A stretch of DNA of 60,841 nt from an uncultured Sutterella sp. (GCA_900545275.1 UQYG01000015.1:1-60841); one strand, 5' to 3'. Positions 25,564 through 35,322 are shown, counted from the first letter of the stretch. A program made the numbers and translations. The notes: generated by a model not told the origin, from the letters alone.

Positions 25564-27225
25564 ATGCGCAGTGACCGTCTCACGAAAGGCAATCACGCGG
25601 CTCCGCAGCGGGCCATTCTCAAGGCGCTCGGCCTTTGCGACGCCGAACTCGAACGCCCCTTGATCGGCGTCGTCAATTCCCAAAACGACATCGTTCCGGG
25701 CCACATGTTTCTCGACAAGGTGACCGAGGCCGTCAAGCAGGGCGTCGCCATGGCCGGGGGCGTTCCGATCGTCTTTCCCGCGATCGCCGTCTGCGACGGG
25801 CTCGCCATGGGGCACGCCGGGATGAAGTATTCGCTCGTGAGTCGCGAACTGATCGCCGACAGCGTCGAAGCGATGGCGATGGCCCATCCTTTCGACGGAC
25901 TCGTCTTGATCGCCGCCTGCGACAAGAACGTGCCGGGACTCCTGATGGCGGCGGGACGCCTCAACGTGCCCTCGATCGTGATTTCGGCGGGCGCCATGCT
26001 CGCGGGCCGCATGACGAACGGCCGACGGCTCTCATACTCCGACATCGCCGAGGCGGTCGGCGCCTTCAATGCGGGACGCATCACGAAGGCGACCTTCATG
26101 GAAATCGAAAACAAGTCCTGCCCCTCCTGCGGGTCCTGTTCGGGGATGTTCACGGCAAACTCCATGAACTGTCTCTCCGAAGTCCTCGGGATGGCGCTTC
26201 CGGGCAACGGCACGATTCCCGCCGTCATGAGCGCGCGCTACCGCCTCGCCAAAGAGGCCGGCATGGCCGTGATGGAACTCGTCCGAAAGGACGTGAAGCC
26301 CCGCGACATCATGACGCGCGAAGCCTTTGAGAATGCGCTCGCCGTCGACATGGCGCTCGGCTGTTCGACGAACTCCATGCTGCACCTTCCCGCGATTGCG
26401 CACGAGTGCGGAATTGAGCTCGACCTCTCAATTGCAAACGACATCGCCGAGAAGACGCCGAACCTCTGCCACCTCGCCCCGGCGGGAAGCGACTACATTG
26501 AAGACCTCGATCGTGCGGGCGGCATTCCCGCCGTCATGAAGACGCTCGAACCTCTCGGTGTTCTCCACACCGACTGCCTCACGGTCTCGGGAAAGACCGT
26601 GGGCGAACAGATCGCCAAGGCCGAGGTGCTCAATCACGAAGTCGTTCGACCGGTCGACCGGCCCTTCGGCGACAAGGGCGGCATTGCGGTGCTCAAGGGC
26701 AATCTCGCGCCCGACGGCTGCGTCGTGAAGCGCGCGGCCGTGGCGCCCGAAATGCTCGTCCACGAAGGGCCCGCCCGCGTCTTTGACTGTGAAGAGGACG
26801 CGATCGACGCGATCTTCGGCGGCAAGATCGTTCCGGGCGACGTCGTCGTCATCCGCTACGAAGGACCCAAGGGCGGTCCGGGCATGCGCGAAATGCTCAA
26901 TCCCACGTCGGCCATCATCGGCTCGGGCCTGGGCTCGAGCGTCGCCCTCATCACGGACGGCCGTTTCTCGGGCGCGACCCGCGGCGCCGCGATCGGGCAC
27001 GTCTCGCCGGAAGCCGCCGTGGGCGGTCCGGTCGCCTTGATCGAAGAAGGGGACCGGATCCGCATCGACATTCCCGGCCACCGCATCGAAGTGCTGGTCT
27101 CCGACGAAGAGCTCGCGCGCCGACGTGCGGCCTGGACGCCCCGTCAGCCGCGCATCACGACGGGGTATCTTGCCCGCTACGCCAAGCTCGTCACCTCGGG
27201 CATGTCGGGCGCGGTGCTCGAATAA
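25564..27225 (+). CDS. ilvD: Dihydroxy-acid dehydratase
   Basis: Encodes 553 residues. The iron-sulfur ligands occur in NSQNDIVPGH (no Cys), AACDKNVPGLLMA and SCPSCGSCSGMFTANSMN; the cofactor-binding Cys residues of the IlvD/Edd family are in the latter two. The C-terminal GRFSGATRGAAIGHVSPEA block is conserved. It makes the 2-keto acids for valine/isoleucine synthesis. A related sugar-acid dehydratase is the main alternative, but length and motifs favour IlvD. AAAGGAAA lies upstream. Confidence 0.92.
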   Translation: MRSDRLTKGNHAAPQRAILKALGLCDAELERPLIGVVNSQNDIVPGHMFLDKVTEAVKQGVAMAGGVPIVFPAIAVCDGLAMGHAGMKYSLVSRELIADSVEAMAMAHPFDGLVLIAACDKNVPGLLMAAGRLNVPSIVISAGAMLAGRMTNGRRLSYSDIAEAVGAFNAGRITKATFMEIENKSCPSCGSCSGMFTANSMNCLSEVLGMALPGNGTIPAVMSARYRLAKEAGMAVMELVRKDVKPRDIMTREAFENALAVDMALGCSTNSMLHLPAIAHECGIELDLSIANDIAEKTPNLCHLAPAGSDYIEDLDRAGGIPAVMKTLEPLGVLHTDCLTVSGKTVGEQIAKAEVLNHEVVRPVDRPFGDKGGIAVLKGNLAPDGCVVKRAAVAPEMLVHEGPARVFDCEEDAIDAIFGGKIVPGDVVVIRYEGPKGGPGMREMLNPTSAIIGSGLGSSVALITDGRFSGATRGAAIGHVSPEAAVGGPVALIEEGDRIRIDIPGHRIEVLVSDEELARRRAAWTPRQPRITTGYLARYAKLVTSGMSGAVLE

Positions 27226-27235
27226 TCCGCCGTTC

Positions 27236-27267
27236 CCTGGCTCTCCGCCCGTGCGGAGGGCCGGGAG
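27236..27267 (+). terminator. Hairpin after ilvD
   Basis: CTCCGC/GCGGAG with flanking GGC/GCC and TCCC/GGGA arms forms a long near-perfect stem. There is no T-run after it, so it is a weak or factor-assisted terminator. Confidence 0.45.
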
Positions 27268-27280
27268 ACGGAATTATGAA

Positions 27281-27321
27281 AAAGGCGGGACGCCTCCTCC
27301 TGAGGAAAGCGTTCCGCCTTT
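27281..27321 (-). terminator. Second (distal) terminator of sodB
   Basis: Minus strand: AAAGGCGGAACGC pairs with GCGTCCCGCCTTT with one mismatch, followed by T residues. It lies in tandem with the nearer terminator at 27426-27460. Between ilvD and sodB (27226-27495) I see only these hairpins and no gene. Confidence 0.6.
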
Positions 27322-27425
27322 CGATTCGGAGCCTCCGCCCCTTGGCTGCCAGCTGGGCGGCAAGTCGTCGGCGGGCGGATGGCGGAGAACGGGCCGCCGA
27401 GCTCCTTCGGCAAATCGGGCGCATG

Positions 27426-27460
27426 AAAAAAGCGGGCACGGTGGAGAACACCATGCCCGC
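27426..27460 (-). terminator. Terminator of sodB
   Basis: Minus strand: GCGGGCA-GGTG type stem (27460-27449 with 27443-27432, one mismatch), followed by TTTTTT. Confidence 0.85.
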
Positions 27461-27495
27461 CTGCGGCGAAAGCCGAGACGTCCGTTCGCGTTCGA

Positions 27496-28083
27496 TTACT
27501 TGGCGAAGTTTTCTTCAACGAACGCCCAGTTGACGAGCTTTTCGAAGAAGGCCTTGATGAAGGCCGGACGGGCGTTGCGGTAGTCGATGTAGTAGGCGTG
27601 TTCCCACACGTCGATCGTGAGAAGCGGCGTGAGCCCGCGGCGGATCGGGGTGTCGGCGTTCGACGTGTTGAGGATCGAGAGCTTCCCGTCGGCGTCCTTC
27701 ACAAGCCACGTCCAGCCCGAACCGAAGTTTCCGGCGGCGGCGTCGGAAAAGGCCTTCACGAAGGCTTCGACCGAACCCCAGGTGGCGACGAGCGCGTCCT
27801 TGAGGGCGCCCTTGGGTTCACCGCCGCCCTGCGGGGTCATCGAGGACCAGAAGAAGGTGTGGTTGAAGACCTGAGCTGCGTTGTTGAAGACGCCGCCTTC
27901 GGCGCCGCGGATGATGTCTTCGAGCGACTTCTGCGCCCAGTCGGTGCCTTCGATGAGGTTGTTGAGGTTGTTGACGTAGGTCTGATGATGCTTGCCCCAG
28001 TGAAATTCGAGCGTTTCGCGCGAGATGGCGGGCGCGAGGGCGTCGATCGCGTAGGGAAGTTCGGGAAGCGTAAAGCGGGCCAT
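27496..28083 (-). CDS. sodB: Superoxide dismutase (Fe/Mn family)
   Basis: Encodes 195 residues from the ATG at 28083, with GAGGAG upstream. FHWGKHHQTYVNNLNNLI, FNHTFFWSSM, GSGWTWLV and DVWEHAYYIDYRNAR carry the metal-binding His/Asp residues. The AQVFNHTFFW and GGGEP sequences favour the iron type. It removes superoxide in the cytoplasm. It is monocistronic with two downstream terminators, and has a TATACT -10 candidate (28124-28119). Confidence 0.95.
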   Translation of the reverse strand: MARFTLPELPYAIDALAPAISRETLEFHWGKHHQTYVNNLNNLIEGTDWAQKSLEDIIRGAEGGVFNNAAQVFNHTFFWSSMTPQGGGEPKGALKDALVATWGSVEAFVKAFSDAAAGNFGSGWTWLVKDADGKLSILNTSNADTPIRRGLTPLLTIDVWEHAYYIDYRNARPAFIKAFFEKLVNWAFVEENFAK

Positions 28084-28198
28084 GTTGGATCTCCTCATGG
28101 AATTTATTTGGTAAGACGAGTATATCGGAAAGGAGAATCCGATAAGTTCCGTTTTCCTGTATTTCCGAGAAAATCACTCGGGAATTTGTAAGCAAACG

Positions 28199-29560
28199 TC
28201 AGCCGTTCGTCTTTTGGGAGGCCGTCGGTTCGAGCGATTCGACGCGGGCGCGGGCCGATCCGTCGGAAAAACCGAGCGTGACGAGCTCGCCTTCGGCGAG
28301 GTCCGCGAGGCGGGTAAGCACGCGCTTTTTGCCGTCGCGCACGGTGACGTAGCCCTTTTTGAGCGGCAGATCGGGGTTGTGCGAGGCGAGGACCGCTTCG
28401 CGGTCCGTGAGTTCCCGACGGCGTTGCGCGAGAAGCCGCACGACGGCGGCGTCGAGTGTTCCGCCGGCATCCTGAAGGGCGTTCCGATTCTCCGTAATGG
28501 TTCTGGAGAGCACGAGATCGAGCTGCCCGGCGAGATCCGCCAGGCGCTCCCTTCTGCGGCGCACCCAGTCTTCGGGCGTTACGAGAAGCGAGGCCGCGCG
28601 AAGAAGCCGTTCTCTTCGGCTGCGAAGCGCCCGTTCGGGGTCGGAAAGCGCAAAGGACGACCGGTCGACGCGTTCGGTTGCCAGGCGCAGATCGCGCGTC
28701 ACGCGGTTGACGAGGAGGTGTTCGGCGCGAAGAAGGCGGGCCGTCCATTCGCTTTTTTCCGGTCCCACGGCTTCGGCCGCCGCAGTCGGGGTGGACGCTC
28801 GGCGGTCCGCGACGAGTTCCGCGATCGTCACGTCGGTTTCGTGACCGATCCCCGCGACGACGGGGGTTTGGAGGGACGCGATCGTGCGCGCAAGCGTTTC
28901 GTCGTTGAAGGCGTTGAGGTCTTCAAAGGAGCCGCCTCCGCGCACGAGCAACAGAAGGTCGGCGCCGCACTCGTCCGCGGCGCGAAGGCCCCGGCAGACG
29001 GATCCCGGGGCGTCCGCCCCCTGCACGAGAACGTTCGCGAAGGTGATGCGGATCCAGGGAGTACGGCGCTTCAAGGTCGTGAGAACGTCGTGCAGGGCCG
29101 CCCCCTTGCTGCTCGTCAAGACGCAGACGTGCCGGACAAAGACGGGGAGGGGCTTTTTGCGCTCCGGCCGAAAGAGACCTTCCGCTTCAAGCCTGGCGCG
29201 AAGCGCGAGAAAAGCTTCGTAGAGCGCCCCCATGCCTGCGCGGCGCACGCGCAGAACGCGCAGCTGCAGGTCGCCCGAGCGCGGGTAGACCATGAGCGAC
29301 CCCGCCACTTCCAGCTTGTCGCCCGCTCGGATCGCAAAGTCGCCCGTCGATTCGAGCGTCTTCAGAACGCCCGCGAAGAGGACGCAGCGGATCTGCCCGC
29401 CCTCGTCGCGCAGGGTGAAGTAGCAGTGGTTTGCGGCCGAGACCTTCGTTTCGGCCACCTCTCCCGTGATCCACCAGCCCGTGGTGAGGGACTCGATGCG
29501 CGACTCGACGCGCGCAAGGAGGGCGGATACGGTGAGGAGGTTCGGGGCGTCCGGATTCAA
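28199..29560 (-). CDS. xseA: Exodeoxyribonuclease VII large subunit
   Basis: Encodes 453 residues from a TTG at 29560 that overlaps the stop of the preceding gene (TTGA). The N-terminal OB fold (LTVSALLARVESRIE ... VAETKVSAANHCYFTLRD) is followed by the catalytic domain with VLTSSKGAALHD, LLLVRGGGSFEDL and AGIGHETDVTIAELVADRRASTPT. The helical C-terminal region completes it. The small subunit gene xseB is not nearby. It degrades single-stranded DNA. Confidence 0.94.
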   Translation of the reverse strand: MNPDAPNLLTVSALLARVESRIESLTTGWWITGEVAETKVSAANHCYFTLRDEGGQIRCVLFAGVLKTLESTGDFAIRAGDKLEVAGSLMVYPRSGDLQLRVLRVRRAGMGALYEAFLALRARLEAEGLFRPERKKPLPVFVRHVCVLTSSKGAALHDVLTTLKRRTPWIRITFANVLVQGADAPGSVCRGLRAADECGADLLLLVRGGGSFEDLNAFNDETLARTIASLQTPVVAGIGHETDVTIAELVADRRASTPTAAAEAVGPEKSEWTARLLRAEHLLVNRVTRDLRLATERVDRSSFALSDPERALRSRRERLLRAASLLVTPEDWVRRRRERLADLAGQLDLVLSRTITENRNALQDAGGTLDAAVVRLLAQRRRELTDREAVLASHNPDLPLKKGYVTVRDGKKRVLTRLADLAEGELVTLGFSDGSARARVESLEPTASQKTNG

Positions 29561-30087
29561 CGCTCGTCGTCCTCGTCAAAAAGGGGCGCGTCGTCGGCCT
29601 CCTCCTCTTCGTCGTCACCGAAGAGGAGTTCGTCGAGCTCGCGGTGACGCGCTTCGGTAAGGCCCGACGCGCACTCGGCAAGAAGCGTCCCTTCGAGCGG
29701 CGTCACTTCCGGACGGCGCTCGGCATGACAGACGATGCGAACGCGCGCGCCGAGCGCATCTTCATACCCCGGGACCTCGTTGGCGATGAAGCCTTCGGCC
29801 GAGAGTTCGTCTGCGGCGGGCGTCTGATAGGCGTCGTAGTAGGCGTCGTGAAAGGCTTTGTCGACTTCAATCCAAAGGCCCCAGTTGAAGACGTCTCCCT
29901 CGGTGTGGGCGAGCGCAATGTCGAGCGCTCCGAAGAGGTAGTAGTGTTCGCGGCCCTCTTCGTCCGTCCAGCGGGCGAAGTCGTGCGTCGAGCAGCCCGC
30001 TCGGTAGCGTTCGTGTTCGGAAAGCGCCCAGAGGGGATCCGGGAGCTTCATCGTGATGCTGCGGCAGAGTTCGGAAAGGGGAAGCAT
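29557..30087 (-). CDS. DUF2199 domain protein
   Basis: Encodes 176 residues from the ATG at 30087, with GAGGACAAG upstream. The central block WALSEHERYRAGCSTHDFARW, HYYLFGALDIAL and WGLWIEVDKAFHDAYYDAY fits the DUF2199 family of unknown function. The tail is strongly acidic (Asp/Glu-rich). It is sandwiched between dut and xseA in the ribF-to-xseA operon. Function not known. Confidence 0.7.
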   Translation of the reverse strand: MLPLSELCRSITMKLPDPLWALSEHERYRAGCSTHDFARWTDEEGREHYYLFGALDIALAHTEGDVFNWGLWIEVDKAFHDAYYDAYQTPAADELSAEGFIANEVPGYEDALGARVRIVCHAERRPEVTPLEGTLLAECASGLTEARHRELDELLFGDDEEEEADDAPLFDEDDER

Positions 30088-30100
30088 GTCTTGTCCTCGG

Positions 30101-30547
30101 TTAGTGACGGCCCGTGGAGCCGAATCCGCCCGTGCCGCGTACGCTTTCGTCAAAGTTTTCGACTTCGACGAGTTCGGGCTGCACGACGGGAACGATGATG
30201 AGCTGCGCGAGACGTTCGAAAGGTTCGATCGTCTGCTCTTCCCGCCCGCGGTTCCAGCAGGAGATCATGAGTTCGCCCTGGTAGTCGCTGTCGATGAGGC
30301 CGACGAGGTTGCCGAGAACGAGCCCCTTTTTGTGCCCGAGCCCCGAACGCGGAAGAATGAGGGCGGCGTAGGCGGGATCCGCCACGTGGATGGCGAGGCC
30401 CGTGTGTACGAGCGCCGTTTCGCCCGGCGCCAACGTGAGGGGGGCATCGAGCAGGGCGCGCAGATCGAGTCCGGCCGAACCCGGCGTGGCGTAGCGGGGA
30501 AGGTGTTCGCGGATGCGTTCGTCAAGAATGCGGTAGGAGAGCTTCAT
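30101..30547 (-). CDS. dut: Deoxyuridine 5'-triphosphate nucleotidohydrolase
   Basis: Encodes 148 residues from the ATG at 30547. All dUTPase motifs occur in order: ATPGSAGLDLRA, PRSGLGHKKGLVLGN, GLIDSDYQGEL, RLAQLIIVP and the flexible C-terminal RGTGGFGSTG. The enzyme is a trimer that converts dUTP to dUMP and keeps uracil out of DNA. The neighbouring coaBC-dut order is a common proteobacterial arrangement. Confidence 0.96.
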   Translation of the reverse strand: MKLSYRILDERIREHLPRYATPGSAGLDLRALLDAPLTLAPGETALVHTGLAIHVADPAYAALILPRSGLGHKKGLVLGNLVGLIDSDYQGELMISCWNRGREEQTIEPFERLAQLIIVPVVQPELVEVENFDESVRGTGGFGSTGRH

Positions 30548-30597
30548 GGAATTCAAAAAGGAAAAGGATTGGGGAGGAATCGTCGCGAAAGGCGCTC

Positions 30598-31809
30598 TCA
30601 GAGGTCGTCCTCCGGACCGTATTCCTCCTCGAGAAGGTCGACCGCATGATACAGAATCTTACGGGCGACTTCGTCCTTGTCGGCCGGGCCGATTTCGTCG
30701 ACTTCGCCGTCGGTGACGACGAGGACGCGGTTGGTGTCGCTTGCGAGCGCGTCGCGCGCGACGTTGGCGACGATCATGGCGGCGCCCTTTTTCTCAAGCT
30801 TCGCGTAGGCGTTCTCGAGAAGGTCGGAGGCTTCCGCGGCAAAGCCGATCGTGACGGGCCCGCCCGCGCGGTGTCCGACCGCGGCGAGGATGTCGGGATT
30901 CTCGACGAGCCGCAGTTGAGGAAGGCCCGCGTCCTTCTTCCACTTTCCTTCGAGCCGGTCGGCGACACGCCAGTCGGCGACGGCGGCGACGCCGATGAAG
31001 AGGTCGTAGGGCGTGCGGTCGAGTTCTCCTTCGACGGCGCCCAGCATTTCGCGCGCCGTCGTGACGGGGAGAATCCGCACCCCCGCCGGCCGCTTCACCG
31101 TCACGGGCCCGGCGACGACGGTTACGTCGGCGCCGAGATCGCGCGCGGCGCGCGCGAGAGCGAAGCCCTGTCGTCCGGACGAACGGTTCGTGATCCCGCG
31201 CACGTCGTCGATCGGCTCGTAGGTGGGGCCGACCGTCATGAGGACGCGCCGCCCCGAGAGGGGCTTTTCGGAGAAGAGCCCGGGGAGAAGGTCGAGAATG
31301 TCGGCGGGTTCCGTCATGCGGCCTTCGCCCGTGTCGCCGCAGGCCTGAAAGCCGGAATCGGGGCCGATGAAGTGTGCCCCGTCGCGCTTCAGGTCCGCGA
31401 CGTTTCGTTCTGTCGCCGGGTTCGCCCACATGTGGCGGTTCATCGCCGGCACGAAGGCCACCTTCGAGCGGTGCGCGAGGATGAGGGCGGAGACGAGGTC
31501 GTCGGCGATTCCGCGGGCGGCCTTGGCAAGGATGTTGGCGGTGGCGGGAACGACGAGAAGGAGGTCCGCGTGGAGATTGAGTTCGATGTGGGGCATCGCG
31601 CCCTCGGGCGTGTGTTCCCATTCGCTCGTAGCGACGGGGTGACCCGAAAGGGCTTCGAAGGTGACCGCTCCCACGAAACGGGTCGCATTGTGGGTCATCG
31701 CCACGCGAACGTCGGCGCCGAGCTTGACGAGGCCGCGCACGACTTCGCAGGCCTTGTAGGCGGCGATGCCGCCCGTGACGGCTACGGTGATTCTGCGGTT
31801 TTTGAGCAT
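30598..31809 (-). CDS. coaBC: Bifunctional phosphopantothenoylcysteine decarboxylase/phosphopantothenate--cysteine ligase
   Basis: Encodes 403 residues. The N-terminal flavoprotein half (CoaC) has VTGGIAAYKACEVVRGL and the PAMNRHMW substrate clamp. The C-terminal half (CoaB) has MTVGPTYEPIDDVRGITNRSSGRQG. Together they carry out two steps of coenzyme A synthesis. It lies in the ribF-ileS-lspA-coaBC-dut series, although a terminator precedes it. Confidence 0.95.
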   Translation of the reverse strand: MLKNRRITVAVTGGIAAYKACEVVRGLVKLGADVRVAMTHNATRFVGAVTFEALSGHPVATSEWEHTPEGAMPHIELNLHADLLLVVPATANILAKAARGIADDLVSALILAHRSKVAFVPAMNRHMWANPATERNVADLKRDGAHFIGPDSGFQACGDTGEGRMTEPADILDLLPGLFSEKPLSGRRVLMTVGPTYEPIDDVRGITNRSSGRQGFALARAARDLGADVTVVAGPVTVKRPAGVRILPVTTAREMLGAVEGELDRTPYDLFIGVAAVADWRVADRLEGKWKKDAGLPQLRLVENPDILAAVGHRAGGPVTIGFAAEASDLLENAYAKLEKKGAAMIVANVARDALASDTNRVLVVTDGEVDEIGPADKDEVARKILYHAVDLLEEEYGPEDDL

Positions 31810-31887
31810 GTGCGCCCTCCTTGCTGCGCCCGAAGAAAAGTCTTTCTATTGTAGCGGGCGCGCCCGGAGGAACGAGGGCTTGCCGAA

Positions 31888-31927
31888 GGGAAAAGAAAAG
31901 GGCCGAACTCTTGTGGAAGTTCGGCCC
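31888..31927 (-). terminator. Terminator of ribF-ileS-lspA
   Basis: Minus strand: GGGCCGAACT (31927-31918) pairs with AGTTCGGCCC (31909-31900), then TTTTCTTTTCC. It separates lspA from coaBC, so the latter may need its own promoter. Confidence 0.85.
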
Positions 31928-31936
31928 CCTGTGGAC

Positions 31937-32446
31937 TCATCGTCCGTGGCGTACGCCCCGCAGCTCATCGAGAATGAAGGCGAAGGCCCCCGTACAGATC
32001 GCGATGTCCGCGACGTTGAAGGCCGGCCAGTGCCACCCCTGCCAGTGGAGATCGATGAAGTCGATCACGTAGCCGTGGGCCACCCGGTCGATGAGGTTGC
32101 CCGCCGCGCCCGCGGCGACGAGCGTGAGCGCGAGGGCAAAGAGCGTCCTGTGGTTGTAGAGCCACAGATAGCGCACCATCAGGATGATGACGACGAAGGC
32201 GAGCGTCACGAAAAGACCGTGTTGCCAGCCACCCGCGTCGGCGAGAAACGAGAACGCCGCCCCGCGGTTGTGCGCGAGCACGAAATTGAAGAAGGACGTC
32301 ACCGGAAGCTGAATCCCGGGATCGAGATTCCGCTCGAACCAGAATTTCGATACCTGGTCGAGGACGAGAATCACGGTCCCGAGAACGCTCCAGAGCGCGA
32401 AGCGCCCGCCCGTGGGGGCGGGGCCCGAGGTTCGCTGAGAAGCCAT
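31937..32446 (-). CDS. lspA: Lipoprotein signal peptidase
   Basis: Encodes 169 residues with four hydrophobic segments. The catalytic aspartates fall in GAAGNLIDRVAHGYVIDFID and FNVADIAIC, the LspA signature. It cleaves prolipoproteins such as the one encoded at 19421-20608 in the inner membrane. It starts 20 bases after ileS, as in most proteobacteria. Confidence 0.96.
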   Translation of the reverse strand: MASQRTSGPAPTGGRFALWSVLGTVILVLDQVSKFWFERNLDPGIQLPVTSFFNFVLAHNRGAAFSFLADAGGWQHGLFVTLAFVVIILMVRYLWLYNHRTLFALALTLVAAGAAGNLIDRVAHGYVIDFIDLHWQGWHWPAFNVADIAICTGAFAFILDELRGVRHGR

Positions 32447-32466
32447 GCCCTGGGTGCCTCCCTCCG

Positions 32467-35322
32467 TCAGGCGAAGAGGCGCTTTTCACCCGAACCGAAG
32501 AGGTTCGAGACGCAGCGCGGGCAAAGCGTCGGGTGTTCGGCATCGCTTCCGACGCCCGGGACGTAGTGCCAGCAGCGTTCGCACTTCTGCTCGCTCGAGG
32601 CGCGCACTTCGACCGTGGTCTTGTCGCCCTCGGCCCGTACGAGTTCGACCGCGCTCATGATCATCACGAAGCGCAGCTCTTCGCCGAGCGTGGCGAGAAG
32701 CTCGTAGTCCTCGGCCGTGGCTCGGATCGTGCCGACCGCCTGCAGGGACGAGCCCACCGTGCCCTTCGTGCGTTCCTCTTCGATCGCGACCTGCGCGTCG
32801 GCGCGGATCGTGCGGATGCGTTCCCACTTCGCGAGGAGCGCTTCGGCGTCCTTGGGTGCGGGAAGCGTCTCGAAGGGGTCGAGGAAGACCGAGGTGTCGT
32901 CGTTCTTCGCGAAGACGGCCCAGCCTTCTTCCGCCGTGAAGGAGAGGATCGGGGCGATGAGGCGCAGGAAGTTCTTCGTGATGTGCCAGAGGGCCGTCTG
33001 CGCCGAGCGGCGGGCGTGACTCGTCGCGCCCGTCGTGTAGAGACGGTCCTTGAGGACGTCGAGGTAGAAGCTTCCGAGGTCGGTCGAGGCGTAGGTCTGC
33101 AGAAGCGTCACGACGTTGTGGAAGCGGTATTCCTTGTATTCGGCCATGACCGCGTCCTGGAACTTCTGCGTAAACGCCATCGCCCAGCGGTCGAGTTCGA
33201 GCATTTCGTCGACCGGCACGAGGTCGGCTTCCGAGAGATCCGACGTGTTCGCAAGGAGGAAGCGAAGGGTGTTGCGCACGCGGCGGTAGTTTTCGATCAC
33301 GTGCTTCACGATCGTTTCGCCGTAGCGAAGTTCGCCGGAGTAGTCGGTCGAGGCGACCCAGAGGCGCAGAATGTCGGCGCCGTACTTCTCGATGACTTCC
33401 TGAGGACGGACGATGTTGCCCTTCGACTTCGACATCTTTTCTCCCTTTTCGTCGACGACGAAGCCGTGGGTGAGAAGCTGCTTGTAGGGCGGAACGCCGT
33501 CGAGCATCGTGCTGATGAGAAGCGACGAGTGGAACCAGCCGCGGTGCTGATCGGACCCTTCGAGGTAGAGGTCGGCCGGGAACCCGAGAATGTCGGCGTG
33601 GCTGCCGCGCATCACCGTGTAGTGGGTCGAACCCGAGTCGAACCAGACGTCGAGAATGTCGGTCGTCTTCACGTAGTCGGCGGCTTCGGCGCCGAGAAAG
33701 TCTTCGGCCGTCGCCTTCGCCCAGGCTTCGATGCCGCCCTTCTCGACGAGGTCCGCGACGCGGTCCATGATTTCGAGGGTCTTCGGGTGGAGTTCGCCCG
33801 TCGACTTGTGCAGGAAGAAGGGAAGCGGCACGCCCCAGTGGCGCTGACGCGAAATGCACCAGTCCGGACGGTTCTCGATCATCGAATAAAGACGATTGAC
33901 GCCCCACTGGGGGAAGAACTTCGTCGCCTTGACGCCCGCGAGCGCCGCGTCGCGCAGGGTGCGCTCTTCGGCGGGGAGGTTGAGAACGCTCTTCGTGTCG
34001 GCGTCGGGCGCGTCCATGCGGACGAACCACTGAGAGGTCGCGCGGTAGATGAGCGGCGTCTTGTGGCGCCAGCAGTGCATGTAGCTGTGCGTGAGCTTGC
34101 CGTGCGCGAGGAGGTTGCCCGCGACGGTGAGGGCGTTCATGATGGGTTCGGCCGCCTGCCAGATGTTGAGGCCGCCAAAGAGCGGGAGCCACTCGGCAAA
34201 GACGCCGTCGCCCTGCACGGGGCTGATGATGTCGTCGTTTTTGAGGCCGTGGTTCTTACAGGAGACGAAGTCGTCCAGACCGTAGGCCGGGGCGCTGTGC
34301 ACGATCCCGGTACCCGCCGTCGCGTCGACGTAGTCGGCGAGGTAGACGGGCGAGCGGCGGCGATACCCCTCGTGCATGTGATAGAGCGGATGGAGGAACT
34401 CGAGTCCGTCGAGCGCCTCGCCCTTGACCTTGGCGAGCACGGTGCCCGTGAGTTCGTAGCGCTTCAGAGCTGCTTCACTGAGGCCTTCGGCGAGGATGAG
34501 AAGCTTCGCGCCCGTGTCGATGAGGACGTAGTCGAGTTCGGGATTGACGTTGAGCGCCTGGTTCGAGGGAATCGTCCAGGGAGTCGTCGTCCAGATCACC
34601 GTGAAGCAGGGCTTTTCAAGCTTCACGCCGAAGATCGCTTCGACGCGTTCCTTCTGGTCTTCGGGGAGTTCGAAGGCGACGTCGATCGTGGGGCTCGTCT
34701 TGTCCTTGTATTCGACTTCGGCTTCGGCGAGCGCGGACTGGCAGTCAAAGCACCAGTTCACGGGCTTGAGCCCGCGATAGACGTAGCCCTTTTCCATGAT
34801 GCGCTTCAGAGCGCGGATTTCGTTGGCTTCCGTATCGAAGCGCATCGTGCGGTACGGATTGTCCCAGTACCCGAGAACGCCCAGACGCTTGAAGTCGGCG
34901 CGCTGCTGCTCGATCTGTTCCGTCGCGTAGGCGCGCGCAAGACTCTGGGTCTTGTCGACGGGGAGGTTCTTGCCGTGGAGCTTTTCGATCTGCACTTCGA
35001 TCGGCATGCCGTGGCAGTCCCAGCCCGGAACATAGGGGGCGAGGAAGCCTTCGAGCGTCTTTTCCTTGAGGATGATGTCCTTCAAGACCTTGTTGATGGC
35101 GTGGCCGAGGTGAATCGTGCCGTTCGCATAGGGAGGGCCGTCGTGAAGAATGAACTTCTTTGCGTCGCGGCGCGCATCGATGATGCGGTCGTAAATCTTG
35201 CGTTCTTCCCAGCCGCGAATCCACGCGGGTTCGCGCTTGGGAAGGTTTCCTCGCATCGGGAAGGGCGTATCCGGCAGATTGAGCGGATACTTCTTGTCGG
35301 CGGTTTTGTCCTGCGCCATCAT
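32467..35322 (-). CDS. ileS: Isoleucine--tRNA ligase
   Basis: Encodes 951 residues. The class I signatures are PPYANGTIHLGHAINK and KGEKMSKSKGN. The editing domain (CP1) lies between, with TVIWTTTPWTIPSNQALN. The C-terminal zinc-binding part has CERCWHYV and CPRC. It charges tRNA-Ile and edits valine. AGGAGA is 6-9 bases upstream of two adjacent ATG codons. Confidence 0.97.
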   Translation of the reverse strand: MMAQDKTADKKYPLNLPDTPFPMRGNLPKREPAWIRGWEERKIYDRIIDARRDAKKFILHDGPPYANGTIHLGHAINKVLKDIILKEKTLEGFLAPYVPGWDCHGMPIEVQIEKLHGKNLPVDKTQSLARAYATEQIEQQRADFKRLGVLGYWDNPYRTMRFDTEANEIRALKRIMEKGYVYRGLKPVNWCFDCQSALAEAEVEYKDKTSPTIDVAFELPEDQKERVEAIFGVKLEKPCFTVIWTTTPWTIPSNQALNVNPELDYVLIDTGAKLLILAEGLSEAALKRYELTGTVLAKVKGEALDGLEFLHPLYHMHEGYRRRSPVYLADYVDATAGTGIVHSAPAYGLDDFVSCKNHGLKNDDIISPVQGDGVFAEWLPLFGGLNIWQAAEPIMNALTVAGNLLAHGKLTHSYMHCWRHKTPLIYRATSQWFVRMDAPDADTKSVLNLPAEERTLRDAALAGVKATKFFPQWGVNRLYSMIENRPDWCISRQRHWGVPLPFFLHKSTGELHPKTLEIMDRVADLVEKGGIEAWAKATAEDFLGAEAADYVKTTDILDVWFDSGSTHYTVMRGSHADILGFPADLYLEGSDQHRGWFHSSLLISTMLDGVPPYKQLLTHGFVVDEKGEKMSKSKGNIVRPQEVIEKYGADILRLWVASTDYSGELRYGETIVKHVIENYRRVRNTLRFLLANTSDLSEADLVPVDEMLELDRWAMAFTQKFQDAVMAEYKEYRFHNVVTLLQTYASTDLGSFYLDVLKDRLYTTGATSHARRSAQTALWHITKNFLRLIAPILSFTAEEGWAVFAKNDDTSVFLDPFETLPAPKDAEALLAKWERIRTIRADAQVAIEEERTKGTVGSSLQAVGTIRATAEDYELLATLGEELRFVMIMSAVELVRAEGDKTTVEVRASSEQKCERCWHYVPGVGSDAEHPTLCPRCVSNLFGSGEKRLFA

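Noticed and set aside
27276..27533. 85-codon frame between ilvD and sodB
   Set aside because: It spans both sodB terminators and the sodB 3' end on the opposite strand; the apparent start is part of a terminator T-run read in reverse.
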